Shown here: in pieces, positions 50,576 to 59,906 of the stretch | Layout of the letters: every line of letters starts with the position of its first letter | Position numbering within the stretch: position 1 is the stretch's first letter | Assembly (NCBI GenBank): GCA_052387695.1 | Contig: JBQTIX010000059.1 | Location: 31,755-95,754, forward strand | Direction of reading: 5' to 3' | Source of the DNA: Panacagrimonas sp052387695 | GTDB taxonomy: Bacteria > Pseudomonadota > Gammaproteobacteria > Nevskiales > Nevskiaceae | Length of the DNA stretch: 64,000 nt | The notes under the pieces: generated by a model | The model's database searches: none | What the model was told of the DNA's origin: nothing | What the model saw: only the letters and a program-made list of their open reading frames with translations | Position numbers and translations under genes: made by a program

Positions 50576-50762
50576 GGTGTCTCTCCCTCGTAACTGATTA
50601 AAGATGTTGAGGTCACTTAGTTCTTGTGCCATCGACGCCCCTCATGCGTCGATCAAAGCCGCCGCTTTTTAGCATGTGGCTCATAGGTGTACAACTCGTG
50701 CGGACCTGGGGCGCGGCGCCTGCAGGCGCGTATACTCCGCGCCCCTGTTTGGCGGCAAAACC

Positions 50763-51858
50763 ATGGAATCGAGCCAGATTCGAAGTGAGATGACAGCCCT
50801 GCGAGTGCGTTTCGACGCGCTCCGGGGCTATCTTTGACTACGACAACAAGCGTGACCGGCTGATTGAGGTCAGCGCCGAGTTGGAGCGCAACGAGGTCTG
50901 GAACGACCCCAAGCGCGCGCAGGATCTGGGCCGTGAGCGCGCCCAGCTGGAGACCATCGTCAGCCAGATCGACAAGGCCGACGCGACGTTGCGCGACGGC
51001 GCCGAGCTGCTCGACATGGCCGAGGCCGAGAGCGACGCCAGGACCATCGACGAGATCGGTCGCGACATCGAGGCGCTGGCCGGCATGGCCGCGGACATGG
51101 AATTCAAGCGCATGTTCAGCGGCGAAATGGACGCCAGCAACGCCTATCTCGATATCCAGTCCGGCGCCGGTGGCACCGAAGGGCAGGACTGGGCGGAGAT
51201 GCTGCTGCGCATGTACCTGCACTGGACCGAATCCAAGGGCTTCAAGGTGGAACTGCTGGACCGCTCCGAGGGCGAAGTTGCGGGTATCAAGTCCGCCAGC
51301 CTGCACGTGCAGGGCGAATACGCCTACGGCTGGCTGCGCACCGAAACCGGCGTGCACCGCCTGGTACGCAAGTCGCCGTTCGATTCAGGAAACCGCCGTC
51401 ACACCTCGTTTGCCGGCGTGTTCGTGGCGCCGGAAGTGGACGACAAGATCGAGATCGAGATCAACCCGGCGGACCTCGAAGTGGCCACCTTTCGCTCCAG
51501 CGGCGCCGGTGGCCAGCACGTCAACAAGACCGAATCGGCGATCCGCATCAAGCACGTGCCGAGCGGAATTGTCGTCGCCTGCCAGACCCAGCGCAGTCAG
51601 CATGCCAACCGCGACACCGCGATGAAGATGTTGCGCTCCAAACTCTACGAACAGGAGCTGGCCAAGCGCAACACCGAGAAGCAGAAGGTGGAGGACTCCA
51701 AGTCCGACATCGAGTGGGGCAGCCAGATCCGCTCCTACGTGCTGGATCAATCCCGCATCAAGGATCTGCGCACCGGTGTGGAAATTGCCGATACGCAGAA
51801 GGTGCTCAATGGCTATCTCGATCCCTTCATTGAGGCCAGTCTCAAGCAGGGTCTTTAG
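50763..51858 (+). CDS. prfB: Peptide chain release factor 2 (programmed +1 frameshift)
   Basis: Recognises UGA and UAA stops. The first 24 codons (50763-50834, MESSQIRSEMTALRVRFDAL...) end in CTT TGA C. A +1 shift, skipping base 50835, continues at GAC 50836 to 51858, giving 364 residues. The stop-recognition tripeptide SPF (RKSPFDSGNRR) and the catalytic GGQ (SSGAGGQHVNKT) identify RF2. A hairpin and a TATACT hexamer (50731-50736) lie upstream and may hold the promoter. lysS follows, the usual pair. Confidence 0.95.
50823..50838 (+). promoter_or_regulatory. prfB programmed frameshift site
   Basis: CGGGGCTATCTTTGAC: the slippery CTT, in-frame UGA followed by C, and a G-rich internal Shine-Dalgarno-like element at the usual three-base spacing. 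RF2 shortage lets the ribosome slip to +1, so the protein controls its own level. Confidence 0.93.
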
Positions 51859-51961
51859 GGAAGCTCTGCACAGACCTGAGCTGCGACGACGACGACCTGT
51901 ATCGCCCCACGGGTGTCTGGTTGAGGGGTCCAACGATTCAGACGATGCGCGCCGACCGAAC

Positions 51962-53461
51962 ATGACCGAAGAACAAAAACCGCAGGACGAGAATCACATC
52001 ATCACGTCGCGACGCGAGAAGCTCGACCGTCTGCGCGCGCAGGGTCGGGCATATCCCAACACGTTCCGGCGCGACACCTTGGCCGAGCACCTGCACGGCG
52101 CCTACGGCGCGCGCGATGCCGTTTCGCTGGAAAGCGAGACCACCGTGTTCCGTCTCGCCGGGAGACTGATGGCCAAGCGCGGTCAGGGCAAGGTCTCTTT
52201 CGTCGAGATTCAGGACAGCTCCGGGCGCATGCAGCTCTTCGTGCAGATGAACGCGCTTGGTGCGGAAGCGTACGAAGCGTTCAAGACCTGGGACGTGGGC
52301 GACATCGTCGGCGCTGCCGGCACGCTGATGCGCACCAAGGCGGGCGAACTCTCCTTGCGTGTGCAGACGCTGGAACTGCTGGTCAAGGGCCTCCGGCCGC
52401 TGCCCGAGAAGTGGGCCGGCCTGACCGATACCGAGATCCGCTACCGCCAGCGTTACCTGGACCTGATCGTCAATCCGGACGTGAAGATCGTGTTCGAGAA
52501 GCGTGGCCGCACCGTGCGTTTCATCCGCCAGTTTCTCGACGCGCTCGGCTTCATCGAGGTCGAAACACCGATGCTGCAAACCATCGCCGGCGGCGCCACC
52601 GCGCGGCCCTTCGTGACCCATCACAATGCGCTGGACCGGGATCTGTTCCTGCGTATCGCGCCGGAGTTGTATCTCAAGCGCCTGGTCGTCGGCGGATTCG
52701 AGCGCGTGTACGAGATCAACCGCAATTTCCGCAACGAGGGTCTGTCCACCCGGCACAACCCCGAGTTCACGATGCTGGAGTTCTACCAGGCTTACGCGGA
52801 CTACCAGGACGCGATGGACCTGGTCGAAACCCTGATCCGCGACCTCGCACTGGCGGTGAACGGGTCGGCCAGGCTGGTCAACGCGGAGCGCGAGTACGAT
52901 CTCGCACAGCCTTTCAACCGCTGGTCGATGAAGGACGCGGTGCTGCACTTCAATCCGGGTGTGACGGCCGGGCAGCTCGACGATCGCGCCTTTCTCGCGA
53001 CGCATGCGAAAAAGATCGGCGGCGACGTCAGGGATGCCTACGGCCGCGGCAAGCTGCTGACCGAAATTTTCGAGAAGACTGTCGAGGCGCGGCTGCTCGA
53101 TCCGACCTTCATCACCGAGTATCCGACCGAGGTTTCGCCGCTGGCGCGGCGCAGCGATGCCAACCCCGAGGTCACGGATCGCTTCGAATTCTTCATGGGT
53201 GGCCGAGAAGTCGCGAACGGTTTTTCGGAGTTGAACGACCCCGACGATCAGGCCGGCCGCTTCAAGGCCCAGGTCGCGGCCAAGGATGCGGGAGACGACG
53301 AGGCGATGGTGTTCGACGCCGATTACATCCGCGCGCTGGAATACGGGCTGCCGCCGACTGCGGGCGTCGGCGTGGGCATCGACCGGCTGGTGATGTTTCT
53401 GACCGACTCGCCCAGCATCCGCGACGTGCTGCTGTTTCCGCAGATGAAGCCGGAAGCCTGA
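51962..53461 (+). CDS. lysS: Lysyl-tRNA synthetase, class II
   Basis: Charges tRNA-Lys. 499 residues: N-terminal OB-fold anticodon domain (VFRLAGRLMAKRGQGKVSFVEIQDSSG) and the class II core with motif 1 (FIEVETPMLQTIAGGATARP), motif 2 (RNFRNEGLSTRHNPEFTMLEF) and motif 3 (GVGVGIDRLVMFL). ATG 51962 (MTEEQKPQDENHII) is chosen. It lies 103 bases after prfB. Confidence 0.97.
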   Translation: MTEEQKPQDENHIITSRREKLDRLRAQGRAYPNTFRRDTLAEHLHGAYGARDAVSLESETTVFRLAGRLMAKRGQGKVSFVEIQDSSGRMQLFVQMNALGAEAYEAFKTWDVGDIVGAAGTLMRTKAGELSLRVQTLELLVKGLRPLPEKWAGLTDTEIRYRQRYLDLIVNPDVKIVFEKRGRTVRFIRQFLDALGFIEVETPMLQTIAGGATARPFVTHHNALDRDLFLRIAPELYLKRLVVGGFERVYEINRNFRNEGLSTRHNPEFTMLEFYQAYADYQDAMDLVETLIRDLALAVNGSARLVNAEREYDLAQPFNRWSMKDAVLHFNPGVTAGQLDDRAFLATHAKKIGGDVRDAYGRGKLLTEIFEKTVEARLLDPTFITEYPTEVSPLARRSDANPEVTDRFEFFMGGREVANGFSELNDPDDQAGRFKAQVAAKDAGDDEAMVFDADYIRALEYGLPPTAGVGVGIDRLVMFLTDSPSIRDVLLFPQMKPEA

Positions 53462-53612
53462 GCGTTTACGCGGGCGGAAAAAGCGCCCAGCGCCCCAGCC
53501 CCAGGCGGTCGTCGCGCAGGGAGTGCGACCGGCACGAAACCCGGGCTCACCTCCGCCGATGAAGCCAGACGTTCAGGACGTGCTTGTAGAAGTCAATACC
53601 TTGCGATAAACC

Positions 53613-53778
53613 GGTAGTGCATCAGTTTGAAATCCGTTCGCACCGAGTAGCGCTATTGCGCAGCGATGCCGCGTATCGAGGTGCCGGGCGTGCCCGATAC
53701 GCGATGCTTCCCTCGGTACGCCCGCTGCGCGGCTACTCGGGCCGAACGGGGTTCTGGAATTCAAACTGATGCACTACC
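53613..53778. mobile_element. MITE-like palindromic element, copy 2
   Basis: A 166-bp relative of the element at 8787, with the same 19-bp inverted ends, and flanked on both sides by the 8-bp direct repeat GATAAACC (9 bp if the adjoining C is counted). The centre differs from copy 1 by an insertion and substitutions around CGATACGCGATGCTTCCCTCGG. The 373-base gap 53462-53834 contains nothing else that I can identify. Confidence 0.87.
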
Positions 53779-53834
53779 GATAAACCTCAGGAGTTGTGTG
53801 ACCTTTCCGGGTTCAAACCGCTGCTTCGGTGCGA

Positions 53835-55205
53835 TCAGTTCCGGGTCCCGTCGGCTTCGCCCGGCGTCGCGAACGGCTGGTGCGGCGGCGCGAAAAACGG
53901 GAACGTCGCCAGGAAGGGGCGATCGTTGGTATCGACCCGATCCACGCAAAACGCTGCGGGATTCAGCGGACAGCCGCCTGTAGGGTTGACCTGGGCGAAG
54001 TTGTTGACGCCGGTCACGATGATGTCGATGGTGTCGTCGCCCGGTCGCCGTCCGTTCGGCACCATGCTGCCATTGAAGCTGATCAGGTCGGCGAAACCGC
54101 CGGGCGGGAATACACCCGGAGTCGTCGGCACGCCCAGGCTCGCATTGGCCTTGGTCACGTCCAGGCGCAGGTAGTCGCCATGGGTCACGGCGGCGCCGGC
54201 AAAAAACTGGGTCGCTGCCGCACCCGTTCGCAGGCATTGCAGGTTGTTCACGATGTCAGTGGCGAACACGCCGCGGGCGTCGTCGGTCGTCCGGCTCCGG
54301 TTAAAGCGATCCTTCTTCGCCAGACCGGCCTCGGTCGGGTCGGCCGGCTCGCAGCCGGGAGCGGCTGCCGGCCGCGAGCCGACGAAGACGGTGTTCACCG
54401 CGGGAATGCCCATGCGATCCACGTTGAAGAACGCGCCGTCGTCGTCGTTCACCCGCTGGCGTGACCGGGTGGTCTCCTTGCGGCGCTGCATGGCGCCGGC
54501 CACGCCGATGACGTTGCCGGTGCCCTTGATCAGCGCGACCGGGACCCGCAGCACGACGAAGTTGATGTTGTAACCGGCGAAGCTGTCGCGCGCCCGGCTG
54601 AACGAGGCGGGGTCGATCGCATTGTTGAAGCGCGAAGTGCGATAGCGCAGTTCGGACGGGATGTCGAAGAAGAAGGGATCGTCGCGCAGCCCGGCGAAGA
54701 CACTGATGTTGCTGGCCGCGTCAGTGGTGACGACAGGGGCGATGACCGCGGGCTCGAACATGACCGCGCTGGACACGGTGGTCGGAGCGGAGAAGGCCGC
54801 GGGTGCCGAGACGCCGCGGCCGACCAGCCGGACCCTGGCCGTCTGCGGCGCGTTGCGCGCGGTCTGGGGGCCGAAATCCACCGTGATCGCCGCGTCGGGC
54901 GCGGCGTCGCCGGTGTTCTCGATCGGGAAATTGAAGCGCGCCGCCGGGTCGAACGCGCCGAGATTCGAGTTTTCCGACGGCACGATGAAGCCATGCGCAT
55001 CCATCGCGATCACCGCGAAGTCGTTGTCGGTCGGATCCAGGAAGAAGAAAACGTCGCCGATGTCAGTCGCCTGATCGTGCGACGGAGCCGGCGAATCGCC
55101 GTGGTCTGCCGCCGCCACGCGCCCCGCCTGAAGCACCGCCATTGCCGTCGCCAGGGTGGTGGCGAGCATCAGGCCGGTTCGGCCTGCACCGAGTAGCTTT
55201 TTCAT
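53835..55205 (-). CDS. DUF4331 family exported protein
   Basis: 456 residues with an N-terminal signal (LLGAGRTGLMLATTLATAMA...VAAADHGDSPAPSHDQATDI). The ADHxDSP start of the mature chain followed by DIGDVFFFLDPTDNDFAVIAM is the hallmark of DUF4331. Other recognisable parts are FAGLRDDPFFFDIPS and GFADLISFNGSMVPNGRRPGDD. The family has no established function. ATG 55205 is chosen, just before the signal peptide. Confidence 0.88.
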   Translation of the reverse strand: MKKLLGAGRTGLMLATTLATAMAVLQAGRVAAADHGDSPAPSHDQATDIGDVFFFLDPTDNDFAVIAMDAHGFIVPSENSNLGAFDPAARFNFPIENTGDAAPDAAITVDFGPQTARNAPQTARVRLVGRGVSAPAAFSAPTTVSSAVMFEPAVIAPVVTTDAASNISVFAGLRDDPFFFDIPSELRYRTSRFNNAIDPASFSRARDSFAGYNINFVVLRVPVALIKGTGNVIGVAGAMQRRKETTRSRQRVNDDDGAFFNVDRMGIPAVNTVFVGSRPAAAPGCEPADPTEAGLAKKDRFNRSRTTDDARGVFATDIVNNLQCLRTGAAATQFFAGAAVTHGDYLRLDVTKANASLGVPTTPGVFPPGGFADLISFNGSMVPNGRRPGDDTIDIIVTGVNNFAQVNPTGGCPLNPAAFCVDRVDTNDRPFLATFPFFAPPHQPFATPGEADGTRN

Positions 55206-55430
55206 CGTCTTTCCCCTGCTTGGATCCCGCGAGGGACCCTTTGGTTGTGCACGTGGCGATCCTGTAGGCCGATGATGCACCAAATCGAACCTATGGCGCG
55301 ATCACAGACCCTGCGACCATCGCGGGGCCGCGATCCCGCCTGGGCATACGCCCGCGCCACAATTCAGATGCACCGCAGCTTCGTGTCGATTGCGGCGGGG
55401 GTCTGCCCGGCTGGGAAAGCCGGCCCGGCA

Positions 55431-56156
55431 TTACCACGGCACGGTGGGCAGGGCAGATCCGGCGCGGGTGATATACATCGTGGTGGACAGGGAGCCGTCG
55501 CTGCGCTCGGTGCGCCGCCAGAAGGTCTGCGTGTCGGTCATGACGGCCCATTGGCCCTGACCTGTGAACAGACGCCCGTGCGCCGCGGCGTCCTTGCTCA
55601 GCACATCCAGCCGGCACAGGCTGCTGCGGCAGCGCAGGTCGGAGATCTGGTTGCCGCCGAGGCCGTTGCCGTTGAAGCCCGAGATCAGCTCGCTCTTGGT
55701 CTGCTGCGCCCGGCGCGGGTCCGCCGGTTCGGAGTGGAACTGCCGGTCCAGCGTGCTTTCCAGCAGGGCGATGCGGGCGTCGTCCCGCGCTTCGCGGGCC
55801 GTTTCCTCGGCCTGCAAATCGTGAGGCGAAGCGGCTTCGGCCGGCAGGGAACCGGTTGGCGCGTCCGCCGCGTCCGCCGCGGTCTGGACCAGTTGCGCAA
55901 GCGTCTTTTCCGCCTGCGCCAGTCGCGCCTGCATCGCCGGCTCCGGCGCGGCGGTGACGGCGGGTTCTGCTGGCGGGTGTTGCTAGCGAAGCCAGGTCAG
56001 CGACTCGTTCAATTGCAAGACCTGCGAGCGCAGTTGCGCCAGTTCGGCAGCATCGGCTTGGGGCTCTATCGAATACGGGCTGCCCGTGCTCGTCCACACA
56101 TAGACGGTCAGGCCCAGAAGCGCGCAGCCGGCGGCAAGGGCCAGGGAAGTTTTCAT
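55431..56156 (-). pseudogene. Exported coiled-coil protein interrupted by an amber codon
   Basis: From ATG 56156 the frame encodes a membrane anchor (LALAAGCALLGLTVYVW) and start of a coiled coil (AELAQLRSQVLQLNESLTWLR), then meets TAG at 55983-55985. The same frame continues without further stops through QHPPAEPAVTAAPEPAMQARLAQAEKTLAQL to a C-terminal domain (LRCRSSLCRLDVLSKDAA; FWRRTERSDGSLSTTMYITR) ending at 55431. Together they make one sensible protein of about 241 residues. Either a nonsense mutation, a sequencing error, or two separately started proteins (second ATG at 55934). Confidence 0.65.
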
Positions 56157-56236
56157 GGTGATGTCCGGGTAGGCCACCTGTCCGCCGCCGCGTCTCCGCC
56201 CGGAGCGGACAGATGGTGTGGTGCCTCGTCGTCTCT

Positions 56237-56457
56237 TTACTGGGTGATCCGATAGCTATCCAGGCGGCTGGGGCTGCTGCTCACGTTGGCGGGTAGTGAG
56301 CAGGAATAGTTGGCCTTCCCGGCGAAATTGCCGATGGCAGGAAAAGTCAGAACCCCGGCACCGGCGACTGCGCTCGACCGAGTGCTCGTCACACCGGCGC
56401 TGTTGTTCACGCGCTCGTAGCGCAGGCTGCACTGAAACGTGCTCGACGCCGGCCTCA
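56237..56457 (-). pseudogene. C-terminal remnant of an unknown exported protein
   Basis: The minus frame ending at 56237 reads RPASSTFQCSLRYERVNNSAG, then GNFAGKANYSCSLPANVSSSPS, resembling the end of a beta-rich secreted protein with two cysteines. No plausible start or N-terminal domain lies upstream; the frame beyond 56457 becomes uninformative. A truncated gene is the simplest reading. Confidence 0.3.
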
Positions 56458-56645
56458 CGAATTCCAACCACGACATGCGCATCCAGGCACAACTCTGGCG
56501 GGTGCATGCCCGGGTGCTGGCACGTTCCGGGGATGCGCGGGATGCGGCGGTCTGGTGTGGTCGCGCCCTTGAAGCCGGCCGCAAGTACGATCACCTGGAC
56601 AGCCCAACCGTGCGATCCTCGTGCCCGCCTTCGGGTCCGGTGTAA
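56458..56645 (+). pseudogene. C-terminal remnant, helical/TPR-like
   Basis: The plus frame ending at TAA 56645 reads MRIQAQLWRVHARVLARSGD and continues DAAVWCGRALEAGRKYDHLD, an amphipathic helical pattern like a TPR or adenylate-cyclase-type helical repeat. An ATG at 56439 could start 68 residues, but it looks like the tail of a longer protein. It meets the oppositely directed remnant at about 56457, and the lpxL-like gene starts on the next base. Confidence 0.3.
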
Positions 56646-57566
56646 GTGAATTCCACCCCTGCCTTCGACATCCACCTGCTGCTGCCCCGCCATTGGCCGA
56701 CCTGGGTCGCGCTCGGCCTGATGCGCGCGATGGTGCGGCTGCCGATCGCGATGCTGCTCGGTCTGGGCCAAGGGATGGGACGTATTGCCGGGCGTTTGGC
56801 GCGGTCGCGACGGCGGGTGGTGCTGATCAATCTGCACGCCTGCTTTCCGCATATGTCCGAGGACGAGCGGGAGGCGCTGGCCAGCGCGCACTTCGCGGCT
56901 CTCGGGCGTGGCCTCTTTGAAACCGCGCTCGCGTGGTTTGCCAGCGATGCGCGCCTGGCGGCACGATTCGAGGTGGCAGGTCGCGAGCATCTCGACACAG
57001 CGCTGGCCAGCGGCCAGGGGCTGCTGCTGCTGACCGGGCACTTCAGCACCCTGGAGATTGGCGCGCGCATCGTCTGTTCGGCCGCCGGCCTGCCGTTCCA
57101 TGCCATGTACCGGCCGTACGACAACCCGGTGATGGATCATTTCATGCACCGTTGGCGCGAGCAGCGCTCCGGGCTGCCGGCCCTGCCGCGCGACGATCTG
57201 CGCCGGCTGGTCAAGGCCCTCCGCAGCGGCCGCGCGATCTGGTATGCACCGGATCAGACGCTGGATTCGAGTTTCTCGGTGTTCGCGCCTTTCTTTGGCG
57301 TGCCGACCCTGTCGATCACCGCGACCTCGCGGCTCGCGCGCATGGGTCGCGCGCAGGTGCTGCCGTACATGCCGGAGCGCACCGCGCGTGGCTGGCGCGT
57401 GCGCTTCCTGCCCGTGATGGAGGACTTTCCCGGCGACGATGAACAGCTTGACGCCACCCGGGTCAACCAGGTGCTGGAGCAGGGCGTGCGCGCTGCGATG
57501 CCCGAATATTTCTGGGTCCATCGACGCTTCAAACGACGACCTCCGGGTGCTTCACGGCTCTACTAG
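56646..57566 (+). CDS. LpxL/HtrB-type lipid A acyltransferase
   Basis: A 306-residue inner membrane acyltransferase adding a secondary acyl chain to Kdo2-lipid IVA. The HxxxxE catalytic motif is in LLTGHFSTLEIGARI, and FHAMYRPYDNPVMDHFMHRWREQR and IWYAPDQTLDSSFSVFAPFFGVPT follow as in LpxL. An N-terminal hydrophobic segment anchors it. The GTG start at 56646 directly follows the remnant's stop. Confidence 0.92.
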   Translation: MNSTPAFDIHLLLPRHWPTWVALGLMRAMVRLPIAMLLGLGQGMGRIAGRLARSRRRVVLINLHACFPHMSEDEREALASAHFAALGRGLFETALAWFASDARLAARFEVAGREHLDTALASGQGLLLLTGHFSTLEIGARIVCSAAGLPFHAMYRPYDNPVMDHFMHRWREQRSGLPALPRDDLRRLVKALRSGRAIWYAPDQTLDSSFSVFAPFFGVPTLSITATSRLARMGRAQVLPYMPERTARGWRVRFLPVMEDFPGDDEQLDATRVNQVLEQGVRAAMPEYFWVHRRFKRRPPGASRLY

Positions 57567-57659
57567 GGGTCACGTCGGTCGGTTTCTGATCGGGGTCGGC
57601 ATCGGGCTGCTGCTAAACTTCCCTGCCGTTTCATTTCTCATTTCCAACGAGGTTCCTGC

Positions 57660-58658
57660 GTGAATCGCACGTTTATCCGCATCGTGGCCTCGGCCATGTT
57701 TCTGCTGATGGCCCAGGGCGTCGTCGCCGCCACTGCGGTGGAGGAGGCGCAGGCGCTGGTCAACGAGGGCAAGCTCGACGCTGCGCTCAAGCGCCTCGAT
57801 TCCCAGCTCAAGACCGCGCCGCAGGACGCCGAGGCGCGTTTCATGCGCGGTATCGTCCTGTCCAAGCTCAACCGGGTTCTGGACGCGATCAAGACCTTCG
57901 CGGACATCACCCGCGACTACCCGCAGCTGCCCGAGCCCTACAACAATCTCGCGGTGCTCTACGCCCAGCAGGGCGACTACGAGAAGGCCCGCGACGCGCT
58001 CGAAGCGGCCCTGGCCACCCACCCGAGCTACGCCACGGCGCATGAGAACCTCGGTGATATCTATGCTGCGCTCGCCGGCGCGGCCTACAACCGGGCGCTG
58101 ATGCTGGACCAGGGCAACCAGGTGGTGCGCGGCAAGCTCAGCTTCCTGAGCCAGATCAGCAAGCCCGGCAGCGTGCCCGGGCAGATTGCTGCCGCATCGG
58201 CAGCGCCAGTCACCAGTTCCATTCCGCCGACACCGCCATCGACATCGCCCTCGCCGGTCGAGCCGCCCGCGGTCGTGGTCCCGCCGGTGCTGGCGGCACC
58301 GCCGCAGGAAGCCGATGCGGCGACCATCCAGGCGGTGCGTGATCGCCTCACGGTCTGGTCAAGCGCTTGGTCGAGCAAGGATGTGGACACTTATATCGGC
58401 ACCTACTCGGACAATTTCGGACCCGAAGGAGGCGTCTCTCGCCAGACCTGGGAAGCGCAGCGACGCGATCGCGTGGCGCGTCCCAGGCGCATCAGCGTCG
58501 GCGTGGTCAACCCACAGTTTCTGGCGCTCGGCGACGGCAGGGTGCGCGTGATCTTCCAGCAGGAGTACGAGTCCGACAGCTTTTCCGACCAGGTGACCAA
58601 GGTGCTGGAATTCCGTGACGAGGACGGCTGGAAGATCATTCGCGAATACACGCGCTGA
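57660..58658 (+). CDS. Exported TPR protein with C-terminal NTF2/Cds6-like domain
   Basis: 332 residues: signal peptide (IVASAMFLLMAQGVVAAT), tetratricopeptide repeats (about 28-160; EEAQALVNEGKLDAALKRLD, EPYNNLAVLYAQQGDYEKAR), a Pro/Ser/Thr linker, and a C-terminal domain from about 218 (VRDRLTVWSSAWSSKDVDTY...FRDEDGWKIIREYTR). The same C-terminal domain ends the next gene. GTG 57660 is chosen. Probably periplasmic; a role in peptidoglycan or envelope assembly is inferred from the neighbour. Confidence 0.85.
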   Translation: MNRTFIRIVASAMFLLMAQGVVAATAVEEAQALVNEGKLDAALKRLDSQLKTAPQDAEARFMRGIVLSKLNRVLDAIKTFADITRDYPQLPEPYNNLAVLYAQQGDYEKARDALEAALATHPSYATAHENLGDIYAALAGAAYNRALMLDQGNQVVRGKLSFLSQISKPGSVPGQIAAASAAPVTSSIPPTPPSTSPSPVEPPAVVVPPVLAAPPQEADAATIQAVRDRLTVWSSAWSSKDVDTYIGTYSDNFGPEGGVSRQTWEAQRRDRVARPRRISVGVVNPQFLALGDGRVRVIFQQEYESDSFSDQVTKVLEFRDEDGWKIIREYTR

Positions 58659-58697
58659 CTTCCGGTCCGGGTTTCCACGGTCTTGTTCGTCTAAGGA

Positions 58698-59906
58698 ATG
58701 ATCGGTCCATCGGGTTCGTGGCGGCTGCTGCCGGCCGTCGTGATGCTGGGATTGTTCCTCATCGCTCAGGCGCGTCCGCTTGCGGCGATGACCCGGCCGC
58801 CCCTGCGGCCCCTGCCGGAAGAGCAACTGGTCGAGGCCATCGAGCTGGCGCGTCTGGGCGAGCCGCGCCAGAGCCTCGTCGCGCTGGAGAAGCTGATCGC
58901 GGCGCAACCGAATTTCCGGCTCGCGCAACTGTTTTACGCGCACCTGCTGGCGGCTCGCTCGGGTCGCCCCGGCGTCCTGCGCAGTCATGCAGACGACCCC
59001 CAGATCCGGGAGTTGCTGGCCGAAGCGCAGTTGCGGCTGGACCAGGCCCGCTTTACGCCGCCGGAAGGCTCGGTGCCCAGCGCGGTGCTGCAACTCTCGC
59101 CCGAATACCCTTACCTGGTGCTGGTGGATCTGCCGCGCTCGCGCCTGCACCTGATGCAGAACGTCGACGGCCGGCTGGAACTCGTCGGCAGTCGCTATGC
59201 CGCCATCGGTCGCGGCGGGTTTGGAAAGGAGCTGGAGGGCGATTTGCGCACGCCGGTGGGCGTGTACCACGTCACCGGCTGGATGGGTGACCCGGAGTTG
59301 CCGGAGCTTTACGGGACCGGCGCGCTGCCGCTGAACTATCCCAATCTCTGGGACCAGCATCAGTCCAAGACCGGCTTCGGCATCTGGCTGCACGGCGTGC
59401 CGCGCCAGACCTACGCCCGCGGGCCTCGCTCCAGCGAGGGCTGCGTGACCATGGCCAACGACGACCTGCTGTGGCTCAAGCCCTTCGTGGTCGGGAGTCG
59501 TGCACCGGTGGTGCTGGCGGACCAGTTGCAATGGGTCCCTCAGCGCAAGGTGCGCGAGGAAAGGGATGCCATTCTCGATCGCATCGAGGACTGGCGGCGG
59601 GCCTGGGCGTCGAGGGACAGCGATGCCTTGCTGAGCTTTTATCGTGATGAAACGACTGCAGCCGGACTGAGCAAGACCCAGTTCACGCCGCCGCGGCCGC
59701 AAAAGCTGGTCTCGCTCCGAAAGACCGCTGCAAACATCGACCTGTCCGATGTCAGTGTATTCCGCTACCCCGGGGAGCCGATGCTGCTGGCGGAATTCAC
59801 CGTCAAGTATCACGACGTCGACTACCGATTCACCGCTCGCAAGGAGCAGTACTGGCGCAAGGATGCGGGCGGACAGTGGCGCATCTTCCGTGAAGAGAAT
59901 CGCTGA
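58698..59906 (+). CDS. L,D-transpeptidase (YkuD) with C-terminal NTF2/Cds6-like domain
   Basis: 402 residues with a signal segment, a helical TPR-like N-terminal part, and a YkuD domain from about 138 (YLVLVDLPRSRLHLMQNVDG). The catalytic motif is HGVPRQTY...SSEGCVTM; the cysteine forms the acyl-enzyme for peptidoglycan 3-3 cross-linking or lipoprotein attachment. A C-terminal domain from about 295 (RIEDWRRAWASRDSDALLSFY...WRIFREENR) matches that of the preceding gene. It overlaps rsmG by 17 bases. Confidence 0.9.
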   Translation: MIGPSGSWRLLPAVVMLGLFLIAQARPLAAMTRPPLRPLPEEQLVEAIELARLGEPRQSLVALEKLIAAQPNFRLAQLFYAHLLAARSGRPGVLRSHADDPQIRELLAEAQLRLDQARFTPPEGSVPSAVLQLSPEYPYLVLVDLPRSRLHLMQNVDGRLELVGSRYAAIGRGGFGKELEGDLRTPVGVYHVTGWMGDPELPELYGTGALPLNYPNLWDQHQSKTGFGIWLHGVPRQTYARGPRSSEGCVTMANDDLLWLKPFVVGSRAPVVLADQLQWVPQRKVREERDAILDRIEDWRRAWASRDSDALLSFYRDETTAAGLSKTQFTPPRPQKLVSLRKTAANIDLSDVSVFRYPGEPMLLAEFTVKYHDVDYRFTARKEQYWRKDAGGQWRIFREENR

